Assembly (NCBI GenBank): GCA_028868455.1
Contig: JAGWUK010000022.1
Location: 1 to 13,626 of the forward strand
Length of the DNA: 13,626 nucleotides
Source of the DNA: Burkholderiales bacterium
GTDB taxonomy: Bacteria; Pseudomonadota; Gammaproteobacteria; Burkholderiales; Burkholderiaceae_D
Reading direction: 5' to 3'
A program made the position numbers and the translations under genes. The notes under the pieces were generated by a model. That model worked only from the letters and a program-made list of their open reading frames with translations, was not told the DNA's origin and searched no databases. This document shows, in pieces, positions 1-7,348 of this stretch. How positions within the stretch are numbered: the stretch's first letter is position 1; each line of letters opens with the position of its first letter.

Positions 1-760
1 GCGAATATTTTTCGAAGAAATACAAAAGATTTTCCTGTGGTTCCTGAGGAAAACGATGCACTTCCACGTCTTCCACCACCTCCTGCCTTTTTGGTAAGGT
101 GCGCCACAGATCATTCACTTGCGATTGCATGTATTTTTCGCGGTCAGTCTGTCTTTCCCGCTCTTCCGCCAGAGAAATCCGCGCAGGTCGTTTATACCGA
201 TCGACGCCATAGTTTTGCAATGCATGGCAAGAATCAATGATTTCTTCGACGGCGTCCATGCCATAGCGCTGTTCGCAATCGGCAACATAATTCTTGGCAA
301 ACACCATGTAATCAATAATTGCATCGGCATCCGTCCAGGTGCGGAACAGATAGTTGCCTTTGAAAAAAGAGTTATGCCCATACGCCGCATGGGCAATCAC
401 CAGCGCCTGCATGGTCAGGCTGTTTTCTTCCATCAGATAGGCAATGCACGGGTTGGAATTGATGACAATTTCATAGGCCAGCCCCATTTGCCCGCGCCGG
501 TAGCTTTTTTCAGTCGACAGAAAATGTTTGCCGAACGACCAGTGGTTGTAGGACACAGGCATGCCGACCGACGCATAGGCGTCCATCATCTGTTCTGCGG
601 TAATGATTTCAAGCTGATTTGGATACGTATCGAGGCCAAATTTTTCGGCCACACGACGGATTTCTTCATGCGCCTGTTCGATCAGCTCAAATGTCCACTC
701 TGATTGCTCTGGCAAGGCGCGCGGATTTTTCACTCTGGGGTGGGCATGGTGTTCATCCAT
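1..760 (-). CDS. spoVR: SpoVR family protein (YcgB-like), N-terminal 253 residues, cut by window edge
   Basis: The frame stays open from an ATG at 760-758 to position 1, giving 253 residues; family members such as E. coli YcgB are about 510 residues, so roughly half is present. Recognisable SpoVR sequence includes LDTYPNQLEIITAEQMMDAY (about residues 43-62), HWSFGKHFLSTEKSY (73-87) and the His-rich stretch HAAYGHNSFFKGNYLFRTW (124-142). The start follows the yeaH stop by 8 nt, and a GAGG ribosome-binding site overlaps that stop, which suggests translational coupling. SpoVR was named for a role in Bacillus spore cortex formation; in proteobacteria it is a cytoplasmic protein of poorly defined stress or stationary-phase function, commonly encoded with prkA and yeaH. 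Identity is certain; function is not. No frameshift is seen in the visible part. Confidence 0.95.
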   Translation of the reverse strand, partial: MDEHHAHPRVKNPRALPEQSEWTFELIEQAHEEIRRVAEKFGLDTYPNQLEIITAEQMMDAYASVGMPVSYNHWSFGKHFLSTEKSYRRGQMGLAYEIVINSNPCIAYLMEENSLTMQALVIAHAAYGHNSFFKGNYLFRTWTDADAIIDYMVFAKNYVADCEQRYGMDAVEEIIDSCHALQNYGVDRYKRPARISLAEERERQTDREKYMQSQVNDLWRTLPKRQEVVEDVEVHRFPQEPQENLLYFFEKYS

Positions 761-768
761 GATAGACC

Positions 769-2040
769 TCAATTCGGCTGTTTCTTGAACAGTTCCCGGA
801 ATACCGGATAAATATCTGCCGGGGTCTCTATTTTTTGCATCGCAAAGTGCGCATGACGTGCCGCCACTTGCTGATATTCCAGCCACAAATTTTGCGGTTC
901 GCCATCGGTAATTTCAACATAGGCGTAATACTGCACCAGCGGCATGATGGTGTTGATCAGCAAATCGCGACAAGTGACCGAATCATTGTCCCAGTTATCC
1001 CCATCGGATGCCTGCGCCACATACACATTCCAGTCGCCTGCCGTATATCGTTCGCGTATTGTCTGCGTCAGCAGATTCAGCGCGGACGAGACGATGGTGC
1101 CACCGGATTCGCGCGAATGGAAAAACGCCTCTTCATCGACCTCCTGTGCCGTAGTGTGGTGGCGGATAAACACCACATCGATTTTTTCGTATACGCGCGT
1201 CAAGAACAGATACAGCAGGATAAAAAACCGTTTCGCCGTGTCTTTCTTTTGTTCATCCATCGAACCCGATACGTCCAGCAAGCAAAACATGACGCACTGG
1301 CTGGCAGGTTTAGGAATTTTGATGCGATTGCTGTAGCGCAGATCGAAAGGATCAAGGTATGGGATCGCCAGCAAACGTGTCCGCAGGTGATGGATCTCCT
1401 GCTTCAACGCCAGCACACGCGGATCGTGGCTATCAGGCGCAGTTTCCATCAACGCAGCCATCTCGGCTTCGGCTTCCTTCAGCCGTCTTGTCGTTTTGCC
1501 GCCGACCGCAATGCGTCGCCCTAAAGCGCCACGCAGCGTACGCAACACATGCATACTGGAAGCCGTGCCGGAAGTCTTGTAACCCGCGCGCTGACTTTTG
1601 AAATCTGTGGTCGAGGTCAGCTGCGTCTTGACCATATTCGGCAACTCCAGGTCTTCGAAGAAATAATTCAGGAATTCTTCGCGACTCAGCTGGAAAACAA
1701 AATCGTCTTCACTAGGGTCTTCACTGTTGCCAGCTTGTCCCTTGCCAGGGCCACCTGCGCCGCCTTTGGGACGGGCAATCTGATCGCCTTTTTGATACTC
1801 CTCATTACCGGGATGCACGCCCTCCCAGACACCGCCGTGAGCATGACCAAACGTCGGTTCGCTCACGTCCTTGACGGGGATAGAAATCTTTTCTCCGCTT
1901 TCTATATCGGTAATCGAACGTCCCTTGACTGCGCGTGCAACAGCATCCTTAATCTGCCCCTTGTAGCGACGTAAAAACCGCTCGCGATTCGGTGCAGATT
2001 TATTTTTCCCCTGAATACGACGGTCAATCAGATGAACCAA
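769..2040 (-). CDS. yeaH: YeaH/YhbH family protein (DUF444, UPF0229), VWA-like domain
   Basis: A 423-residue protein, the usual length for this family. The N-terminus (IDRRIQGKNKS, then NRERFLRRYK) and VHPGN (75-79) match E. coli YeaH as I remember it. A low-complexity Gly/Lys linker lies near 90-105. From about residue 245 there is a von Willebrand A-like domain with a MIDAS-type DVSGS (256-260), a Thr in GGT (313-315) and SDGDNWDND (345-353), consistent with a metal-dependent protein interaction site. The start is unusual: it is a TTG (2040-2038), preceded by GGAG about 6 nt upstream, and no ATG or GTG occurs in frame between it and the upstream TAG. The family's conserved N-terminus begins right at this codon. 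The gene lies 55 nt after prkA and 8 nt before spoVR, all co-directional, so they form an operon. In E. coli, YeaH acts with the PrkA homologue YeaG in stress and nitrogen starvation; the molecular role is unknown. Confidence 0.95.
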   Translation of the reverse strand: MVHLIDRRIQGKNKSAPNRERFLRRYKGQIKDAVARAVKGRSITDIESGEKISIPVKDVSEPTFGHAHGGVWEGVHPGNEEYQKGDQIARPKGGAGGPGKGQAGNSEDPSEDDFVFQLSREEFLNYFFEDLELPNMVKTQLTSTTDFKSQRAGYKTSGTASSMHVLRTLRGALGRRIAVGGKTTRRLKEAEAEMAALMETAPDSHDPRVLALKQEIHHLRTRLLAIPYLDPFDLRYSNRIKIPKPASQCVMFCLLDVSGSMDEQKKDTAKRFFILLYLFLTRVYEKIDVVFIRHHTTAQEVDEEAFFHSRESGGTIVSSALNLLTQTIRERYTAGDWNVYVAQASDGDNWDNDSVTCRDLLINTIMPLVQYYAYVEITDGEPQNLWLEYQQVAARHAHFAMQKIETPADIYPVFRELFKKQPN

Positions 2041-2095
2041 AATGCTCTCCCGTTTGCCCTCAACACGCCTTGCTGTGCGCTATTGCAAATCCGCC

Positions 2096-4018
2096 CTAAG
2101 ACGATTTCCTGACGCGTAAATACCATTCGCAAAGCAACCTGACTTGTTTTGCCGTGTACCCTTTTGCCACCATGCGTTCGACAAATTCCTGATGTTTGTT
2201 TGAATCATCTGCACTGGCTTTGGCATTGAAGGAAATGACCGGCAACAATTCTTCGGTATTCGAGAACATTTTTTTCTCGATCACCGTCCGCAGTTTTTCG
2301 TAACTGGTCCAGGTCGGATTTTTACCCGCGTTCTGAGCCCTGGCACGCAACACAAAATTGACAATCTCGTTGCGGAAATCTTTTGGATTGGAAATACCAG
2401 CGGGTTTCTCGATTTTTTCCAGTTCATTGTTCAAAGCATCACGGTCAAAACTTTCACCGGTATCGGGATCGCGGAATTCCTGATCCTGTATCCAGAAATC
2501 GGCAAACGTGACATACCGATCGAAAATGTTCTGACCATATTCGGAATAGCTTTCCAGATACGCGGTCTGAATTTCCTTGCCGATAAACTCAGCATAGCGC
2601 TGTGCCAGATATTCTTTCAGATACGAGACATATTTCTGTTCGATCTCCGGCGCAAATTGCTCACGCTCAATTTGCTGCTCCAGCACATATAACAAATGCA
2701 CGGGATTGGCCGCCACTTCGGTATTATCGAAATTAAAAACTTTCGACAGAATCTTGAAGGCAAAGCGCGTCGACAAGCCATTCATGCCTTCGTCTACACC
2801 GGCGTAGTCCGCATATTCCTGGCGCGACTTGGCTTTCGGATCGGTATCTTTCAGGTTTTCACCGTCATAGACCAGCATCTTGCTGAAGATACTGGAATTT
2901 TCAGGTTCTTTGAGTCGTGACAGCACAGAGAACTGCGCCATCATTTTCAAGGTGCCCGGCGCGCAAGGTGCCTGCGCCAGCGAAGACGTGCGTATCAGCT
3001 TTTCGTAAATCTTGATTTCGTCGGTCACGCGCAGGCAATACGGTACTTTGACGATATAAATACGATCCAGAAACGCTTCATTGTTTTTATTGTTTTTAAA
3101 CGCTTTCCATTCCGATTCATTCGAGTGCGCCAGAATGATGCCCTCGAACGGTATCGCACCAAAGCCTTCGGTACCTTTAAAATTACCTTCCTGCGTCGCA
3201 GTCAGCAAAGGATGCAAAACCTTGATCGGCGCCTTGAACATCTCGACAAATTCCATCAGCCCCTGATTCGACAGGCACAGGCCGCCGGAATAGCTGTAAG
3301 CATCCGGATCGTCTTGCGCATAATCCTCAAGTTTGCGGATATCGACTTTACCGACCAGTGATGAAATATCCTGATTGTTTTCATCGCCCGGTTCGGTTTT
3401 GGATACGGCGATTTGTTTCAGTACCGACGGATAGCGACGCACCACGCGGAACTGATTGATGTCGCCATTGAATTCATGCAGCCGTTTGACCGCCCAGGGG
3501 CTAGGAATATTTTTCAGATAGCGACGCGGAATACCAAAATCTTCTTCCAGCAAGGCACCGTCTTCTTCTTCGTTAAACAAGCCCAGCGGTGATTCGTTGA
3601 CGGGTGAGCCTTTGATGCAATAAAACGGCACCTTCTCAATCAGCGATTTCAGTTTTTCAGCAATGGAGGATTTACCGCCGCCGACTGGCCCCAGCAAATA
3701 CAGAATCTGCTTGCGCTCTTCCAGGCCTTGTGCGGCGTGGCGGAAATAAGAGACGACTTGCTCTATCGCTTCTTCCATACCGTAGAACTCGCGGAAGGCC
3801 GGATAGATTTTGATGACTTTGTTGGAAAAAATGCGCGACTTTCTGGGATCGTGTCGCGTATCAAGCAGCTCCGGTTCACCGATCGCTGTCAACATCCGTT
3901 CAGAAGCGGAAGCATAGGCAAGCGGATTCTTCTTGCACAGTTCCAGATACTCTTGCATCGAGTATTCTTCTTCGCGGGTACGTTCATAACGCGCGGCGTA
4001 GTTGTCGAAGATATTCAT
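2096..4018 (-). CDS. prkA: PrkA (YeaG) family serine protein kinase / AAA+ protein
   Basis: A 640-residue cytoplasmic protein of normal family length. The N-terminal AAA-type PrkA domain carries a Walker A motif GPVGGGKS (110-117). Highly conserved PrkA blocks follow: KGSPVNESPLGLF (136-148), GGLCLSNQGLMEFVEMFK (245-262) and GIILAHSNESEW (293-304). The PrkA C-terminal domain begins near residue 390 and runs to the end (for example RVRKSS). The start is well supported by a strong AAGGAGGT ribosome-binding site 6-7 nt before ATG 4018-4016. Homologues include Bacillus PrkA and E. coli YeaG, described as a Ser/Thr kinase; some PrkA proteins have alternatively been described as AAA+ proteases, so the activity is debated. 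It is the first gene of the prkA-yeaH-spoVR block and probably sets its regulation; the E. coli operon is controlled by sigma-S and by nitrogen starvation. Confidence 0.96.
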   Translation of the reverse strand: MNIFDNYAARYERTREEEYSMQEYLELCKKNPLAYASASERMLTAIGEPELLDTRHDPRKSRIFSNKVIKIYPAFREFYGMEEAIEQVVSYFRHAAQGLEERKQILYLLGPVGGGKSSIAEKLKSLIEKVPFYCIKGSPVNESPLGLFNEEEDGALLEEDFGIPRRYLKNIPSPWAVKRLHEFNGDINQFRVVRRYPSVLKQIAVSKTEPGDENNQDISSLVGKVDIRKLEDYAQDDPDAYSYSGGLCLSNQGLMEFVEMFKAPIKVLHPLLTATQEGNFKGTEGFGAIPFEGIILAHSNESEWKAFKNNKNNEAFLDRIYIVKVPYCLRVTDEIKIYEKLIRTSSLAQAPCAPGTLKMMAQFSVLSRLKEPENSSIFSKMLVYDGENLKDTDPKAKSRQEYADYAGVDEGMNGLSTRFAFKILSKVFNFDNTEVAANPVHLLYVLEQQIEREQFAPEIEQKYVSYLKEYLAQRYAEFIGKEIQTAYLESYSEYGQNIFDRYVTFADFWIQDQEFRDPDTGESFDRDALNNELEKIEKPAGISNPKDFRNEIVNFVLRARAQNAGKNPTWTSYEKLRTVIEKKMFSNTEELLPVISFNAKASADDSNKHQEFVERMVAKGYTAKQVRLLCEWYLRVRKSS

Positions 4019-4104
4019 CCTGACCTCCTTGGATTAGCATGCAACTTGCAAATACCGAACAGGACTGGCGACAGATCGTAAAAACGTTGCCGACCAGCAC
4101 ACTA

Positions 4105-4121
4105 CAACTTTAGTGTAGTTG
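4105..4121 (-). promoter_or_regulatory. Candidate sigma-S-like promoter for prkA with overlapping dyad
   Basis: On the minus strand the sequence CTACACTAAA (CTACACT at 4118-4112) resembles the sigma-S extended -10 consensus CTATACTTAA, including the preferred C just upstream of the hexamer. A transcription start near 4105 would leave a leader of about 87 nt. The same segment contains overlapping inverted repeats: CAACT...AGTTG across 4105-4121 and ACTACA...TGTAGT across 4101-4119. No convincing -35 box is visible, which is tolerated by sigma-S promoters. Assignment rests on motif resemblance and on the known sigma-S dependence of E. coli yeaGH. Confidence 0.35.
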
Positions 4122-4302
4122 AAATTTTCGAAATGTGGTGAGAAAAGTGCCAGTACAAACCTTGTGGTTTTTCCGTATTCTGGCGCAAGTTTCAGCGCTA
4201 AAACACAGACGGACTGACGAGATTTTTTTGCGCATTGAACGCCAATTTAGGCATTATTGGCCGCAGTTTCATGCCAAAAACGTGGTTTATTGCAAGCGAC
4301 TG

Positions 4303-4330
4303 AAAAAATAATGCGCGCGCTAAATGCGCA
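4303..4330 (-). terminator. Weak rho-independent terminator candidate for the GGDEF-EAL gene
   Basis: Read on the minus strand, TGCGC pairs with GCGCA (5 bp, loop of 9 nt that is itself partly GCGC), followed directly by TTATTTTTT. It lies about 77 nt beyond the stop of the upstream gene. The short stem makes this tentative. Confidence 0.4.
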
Positions 4331-4406
4331 ATGCTGCACTGCTTTTGCATAAAAACGCTACGATAAACAATGTCAGAAATTGTGTCAGAACAGACGCAGC
4401 TTTATT

Positions 4407-6713
4407 TCAAAGCGTTGCGGAAGAAGCGAATGCGCCAGCATCCTGCATAGGGGAGTCATTTTGTGCAAACAAGTCGTCCAGCGCCTCAACTTCCAGCGGA
4501 CGGTAATACAGGTATCCCTGAAAAAAATCGCAGCCGACTTCTTTGAGGAACATCTCCTGGCTTTCGTTTTCCACTCCTTCGGCAACCGTGGTGCATAGCA
4601 AGATATTGGCCAGCGAAACGATGGCCTTGATGATCATCTCACTCTTGCGGTTGTAACCAATTTGCGCAACAAACGAGCGATCGATCTTGACGCTCTGCGC
4701 CGGAAAATGGCTAAGCTTGGACAAGGATGAATAGCCGGTTCCAAAATCGTCGATCGCGATACCGAAACCGCGCGCTTTGAGCGCATCAAGATGTTGAATG
4801 GAAAGGTTCTCGTTGGCGATCAGGCCAGTCTCAGTAATTTCAAATTCCAGGTAGGATGGCGCCACCTGATAGCGCTGGCAGCTTGTTTCTATCAGTTGTA
4901 TCAGATCATTGCGCGTAATGTCGCTGGCCGACAAATTGACGGCAACCACAGGACAGCTGCCGAATTTGTCCAGCCACTCGCGGATCTGGGCGCAAGCCTG
5001 ATCCAGCACGTAATTACTGATATGCCGTATTAAGCCTGCGCGCTCGGCTATCGGGATGAATTCTGCCGGTGGCACATTACCTAATGTGGCTGATTTCCAG
5101 CGCAACAGCGCCTCAATGCCGGCAATACTGCCGTCATGCCGGACTTTGGGCTGGTACAGCAGGCGGAATTCCTTGAGCTTCAGGCCATTGACGATGCCGA
5201 CTTCGACTTCGACGCTGCGTCGTATCTGCTGCGCATCTTCTTCGTCGAACAAAGTCACGGTCTGATCGCTGGAGCGACGCGCCGTATCCAATGCCATTTC
5301 GCTGCGCCGTATCAAATCATCCGGTTCCTTGTCCTCTGCCCGGATTAACGCAATACCGGCAGAAAACTGCACCATCAAGGTTGCGCCCTCAATCTCCATT
5401 TCTTTCGGCAAGGCATGACGAATTTTTTCAACCAGCGTAATGATTTCGCCCGGCGTGCGCGAATGATCGAGGACGAAGGAAAAAACGATGCTGCGCAAGC
5501 GTGCGCAAAAGCAATTCGGCGGCAGCGCACGCTTTAAGTCTTCGGCAAAGCGGCGCAGCAAAATATCACCGGTATGCGCACCAAACTGCTGATTCGCGTG
5601 GCGGATGCTATTGAGCCTGAACGATACCAGCGCTGTCACTTTGCCGTGGTGCGGGTTTGACAGAACGCCTTGCAGATGCTGGCGCAGCATGTCACGATTC
5701 GGTAAATCAGTCAGCGGATCATGACTGCTCAGATAATCTTCGCGTTCCAGACTCAGTTGCAGCGCATGGTGCATAGAGTGCAGGCCGGAAACATCGCGCA
5801 AGGCAACAATGTAATGGTCATTCGATGTCTGAGAAATATTTTCCAGTGCCACCATTTTGCCATCGCGTGTGCGATAGGCCGACATGCGCATATTGGCAGA
5901 TTCATCGGCACCGCCGACTTTCAGGCGCACGCTATTGTCCAGCGAGATCCATTCAAACAACACGGTTTCTTTGTCCGTATTACTGTCGCGGCCCAGCAGG
6001 CTGTCGGCCAGATGATTGGACTGCAAAATCTTTCCGCCCGCATCAGTCAATAACAAGGCGCTGCCAGCATTCTGAAAAATCTCTTGGTACTGCCCGTGAC
6101 TGACTTCCAGCTCCTTACTGGCCAGTTGAATCTGCGACACGGATTTATCCAGCGTATGCAATACGCGAAACACCGCAAGTGGAATGCAGACATTGAAAAA
6201 CAAGAACAGCAAAGACTGAATATAGGCGTGTGCGCCCTGCAAAGTCATATTAATGCCGGGAAAACTGACTAAAGGCCGGTTCAGCAATAGCATGCCAAAC
6301 GGCAGAAAATTTACCGCCATCAGCAGCAGCGCCAGTCGCGTTCCAAAAAACAAACGAGCAATGATAGGCGCCGTGTAGATGAAAATGATGCCCAGTTTGG
6401 CGATAGAGAACTGATCGATGAAACTGTAAATTGAAAATGCGGCTGCGTAGACCGTCGCCAGCAGGATCGCCGCACCAGTGTGCAGGTTTCGCGCCGAATA
6501 ATACAGCCCCGCACTCAAGACAACATAAAAAAAGGCGACTATCCACAGTACCTGATAGGCGCCGACGCGCCAGGCGTCAATTGAGCTGTCGATGGCGACA
6601 ATGGCTTCCAGCAAAAAGCCGGAGACCAGGATGATACGCAATGCGCTCAGTTTCCAGACGGCGTGCTCAGCAGGAGCAAGTGCACGCTCATTTAGAAAAA
6701 GCCAACGGAACAT
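4407..6713 (-). CDS. Membrane PAS-GGDEF-EAL protein, probable c-di-GMP phosphodiesterase with degenerate GGDEF
   Basis: A 768-residue inner-membrane signalling protein. About six hydrophobic segments lie near 24-41, 52-72, 80-99, 106-122, 126-145 and 165-185. A PAS-like domain follows at about 205-310, a GGDEF domain at about 328-490 and an EAL domain at about 514-750. The cyclase signature is destroyed: the aligned RLGGDEF site reads RLRSIVF (405-411), so synthesis of c-di-GMP is very unlikely. The EAL domain keeps its expected catalytic and metal-binding residues: EALLRW (E534), VNLSA (N593), EITET (E625, E628), DDFGTGYSS (D655, D656), VKID (K676), AEGVE (E712) and FFQGYLY (Q732). Hydrolysis of c-di-GMP to pGpG is therefore the likely activity, perhaps with the dead GGDEF as a GTP-sensing regulator. 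The ATG at 6713 is the only start: an in-frame TGA sits two codons upstream. It appears monocistronic. The upstream signal is unknown. Confidence 0.93.
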   Translation of the reverse strand: MFRWLFLNERALAPAEHAVWKLSALRIILVSGFLLEAIVAIDSSIDAWRVGAYQVLWIVAFFYVVLSAGLYYSARNLHTGAAILLATVYAAAFSIYSFIDQFSIAKLGIIFIYTAPIIARLFFGTRLALLLMAVNFLPFGMLLLNRPLVSFPGINMTLQGAHAYIQSLLFLFFNVCIPLAVFRVLHTLDKSVSQIQLASKELEVSHGQYQEIFQNAGSALLLTDAGGKILQSNHLADSLLGRDSNTDKETVLFEWISLDNSVRLKVGGADESANMRMSAYRTRDGKMVALENISQTSNDHYIVALRDVSGLHSMHHALQLSLEREDYLSSHDPLTDLPNRDMLRQHLQGVLSNPHHGKVTALVSFRLNSIRHANQQFGAHTGDILLRRFAEDLKRALPPNCFCARLRSIVFSFVLDHSRTPGEIITLVEKIRHALPKEMEIEGATLMVQFSAGIALIRAEDKEPDDLIRRSEMALDTARRSSDQTVTLFDEEDAQQIRRSVEVEVGIVNGLKLKEFRLLYQPKVRHDGSIAGIEALLRWKSATLGNVPPAEFIPIAERAGLIRHISNYVLDQACAQIREWLDKFGSCPVVAVNLSASDITRNDLIQLIETSCQRYQVAPSYLEFEITETGLIANENLSIQHLDALKARGFGIAIDDFGTGYSSLSKLSHFPAQSVKIDRSFVAQIGYNRKSEMIIKAIVSLANILLCTTVAEGVENESQEMFLKEVGCDFFQGYLYYRPLEVEALDDLFAQNDSPMQDAGAFASSATL

Positions 6714-7053
6714 GTCATCTCATTCAATCGTGGTTAAAAAAATATAAATAGCCGGAGTCTGTGCTCTTCGGCGCCATTACCTTTACTTCATTCAGTCTGA
6801 CCGCTGATTCCCGTTGTTCACTGACATGGAAGACATCCGCCGCCTATCGGCAGGATCGGGCGGATACTTTGCGGAATTACCTGACGGAAATGCCGATTTT
6901 CTCACAAAATTCCTTGCCTACGCAGCAATAATGACTGCTGTGTTACCTGAAAATTGATCTGCATCTTTCAAGGCCAGCTCAACATGGCTCACCTTACCAT
7001 GCCAGGCTTGCAAACTTGCTCCGTATGACCTCGTCGTCAAATTTTGTTGCAAA
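6714..7053. other. Non-coding region upstream of the EAL gene
   Basis: No credible coding sequence on either strand. An AT-rich TATTTATATT (minus strand, 6750-6741) lies about 30 nt before the EAL gene and could supply its -10 box, but no good -35 is visible. A stem-loop ATCCGCC (6835-6841) / GGCGGAT (6859-6865) with a 17-nt loop lies in the middle and has no following T tract. Otherwise nothing recognisable. Confidence 0.5.
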
Positions 7054-7153
7054 GGACTTACGCAAAACCGCCCCGGCAGCGTTATAGCTCCTAGTTGTAC
7101 GATGTGCACTGCCTTCGTCGCTATGCCTTGCCGGAACGAATTTGCGTAAGCCC
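7054..7153. mobile_element. 100-bp MITE-like element with 25-bp terminal inverted repeats
   Basis: The left end reads GGACTTACGCAAA and the right end, on the opposite strand, GGGCTTACGCAAA. Over 25 bp the two ends match at 20 positions (mismatches at 3, 14, 15, 18 and 19), and the arms share CTTACGCAAA and CCGGCA exactly. The interior (about 50 bp) has no ORF. Size and structure fit a miniature inverted-repeat element or a fused pair of insertion-sequence ends. No clear target-site duplication is visible (flanks AAA and TAT), so transposition is inferred only. I cannot name the parent insertion sequence. Confidence 0.5.
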
Positions 7154-7312
7154 TATTTCATTGGTCTCATATCGATTTGACAGGGGTAAAACTGTCCTGA
7201 ACGCCTTAGAAATCCGGTGCAACTGCCCTGCCCCCCTTCGTCTTCTGGCTTAGGCGGCGTAGTGTTTTTTTTCGACTCACACAAAAAAAATTTAAAAATC
7301 TTGGTATCCCCC
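7154..7312. other. Region upstream of the nemR promoter with A/T tracts
   Basis: No gene was seen. A small inverted repeat GACAG (7179-7183) / CTGTC (7192-7196) lies near the left. Runs of eight T (7265-7272), eight A (7283-7290) and five A (7294-7298) lie just upstream of the nemR -35 box and could bend the DNA or act as an UP element. The frame of nemR is open back to 7217, but the residues so encoded do not resemble a TetR N-terminus. Confidence 0.45.
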
Positions 7313-7341
7313 TTGACACTAGACGACCGGTCTAATACTAT
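7313..7341 (+). promoter_or_regulatory. nemR promoter (TTGACA, 17-bp spacer, TACTAT)
   Basis: A perfect -35 TTGACA (7313-7318) is separated by exactly 17 bp from a -10 TACTAT (7336-7341). The predicted transcription start is 7348-7349, at the nemR ATG (7349). The operator fills the spacer, so repressor binding would exclude RNA polymerase, and autorepression is expected. Confidence 0.7.
7318..7336 (+). promoter_or_regulatory. NemR operator, copy 1 (nemR promoter)
   Basis: The 19-bp sequence ACTAGACGACCGGTCTAAT occurs identically here and at 8167-8185, once in each promoter of the locus. Its core is an inverted repeat, TAGAC (7320-7324) and GTCTA (7330-7334) with a 5-bp spacer, of the type bound by TetR-family dimers and similar to the TAGAC/GTCTA box I recall for E. 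coli NemR. Confidence 0.8.
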
Positions 7342-7348
7342 TCGCTCC

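Larger units (their letters stand above)
4019..4406. other. 388-bp intergenic region between the EAL gene and prkA
   Basis: No credible gene was seen. The region holds the presumed prkA promoter (near 4100-4140), a perfect 6-bp-arm dyad GCCAAT/ATTGGC (4241-4246 and 4256-4261, loop 9 nt), a weak terminator-like hairpin (4303-4330) for the upstream gene, and a short direct repeat TGTCAGAA at 4371-4378 and 4383-4390. Its length suggests that prkA has its own, possibly multi-input, promoter. Confidence 0.6.

Noticed and set aside
119..703. 194-codon plus-strand frame opposite spoVR
   Set aside because: It is antisense to an unmistakable SpoVR sequence that runs through the whole interval, and it has no recognisable domain.
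835..1524. 229-codon plus-strand frame opposite yeaH
   Set aside because: It is a shadow of the yeaH reading frame, with no family resemblance or ribosome-binding site.
4137..4152. TGGCAC on the minus strand as a sigma-54 promoter for prkA
   Set aside because: The -24 element is perfect, but the required GC at -12 is AC, so it is unlikely to bind sigma-54.
4229..4244. TGGCGTTCAATGCGCA on the minus strand as a sigma-54 promoter for prkA
   Set aside because: GG and GC have correct spacing, but most other consensus bases are missing; too weak to list as a feature.
6835..6865. Stem-loop ATCCGCC/GGCGGAT as a terminator or riboswitch
   Set aside because: There is no T tract after it and no match to a riboswitch architecture I can recognise; it lies outside any likely transcript leader.
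6918..7109. 63-codon minus-strand frame between the EAL gene and nemR
   Set aside because: It runs across the end of the 100-bp inverted-repeat element, with no ribosome-binding site or recognisable family.
7217..7348. 44-codon upstream extension of nemR from ATG 7217
   Set aside because: The extension includes the operator and a near-consensus promoter, and its residues do not resemble a TetR-family N-terminus.
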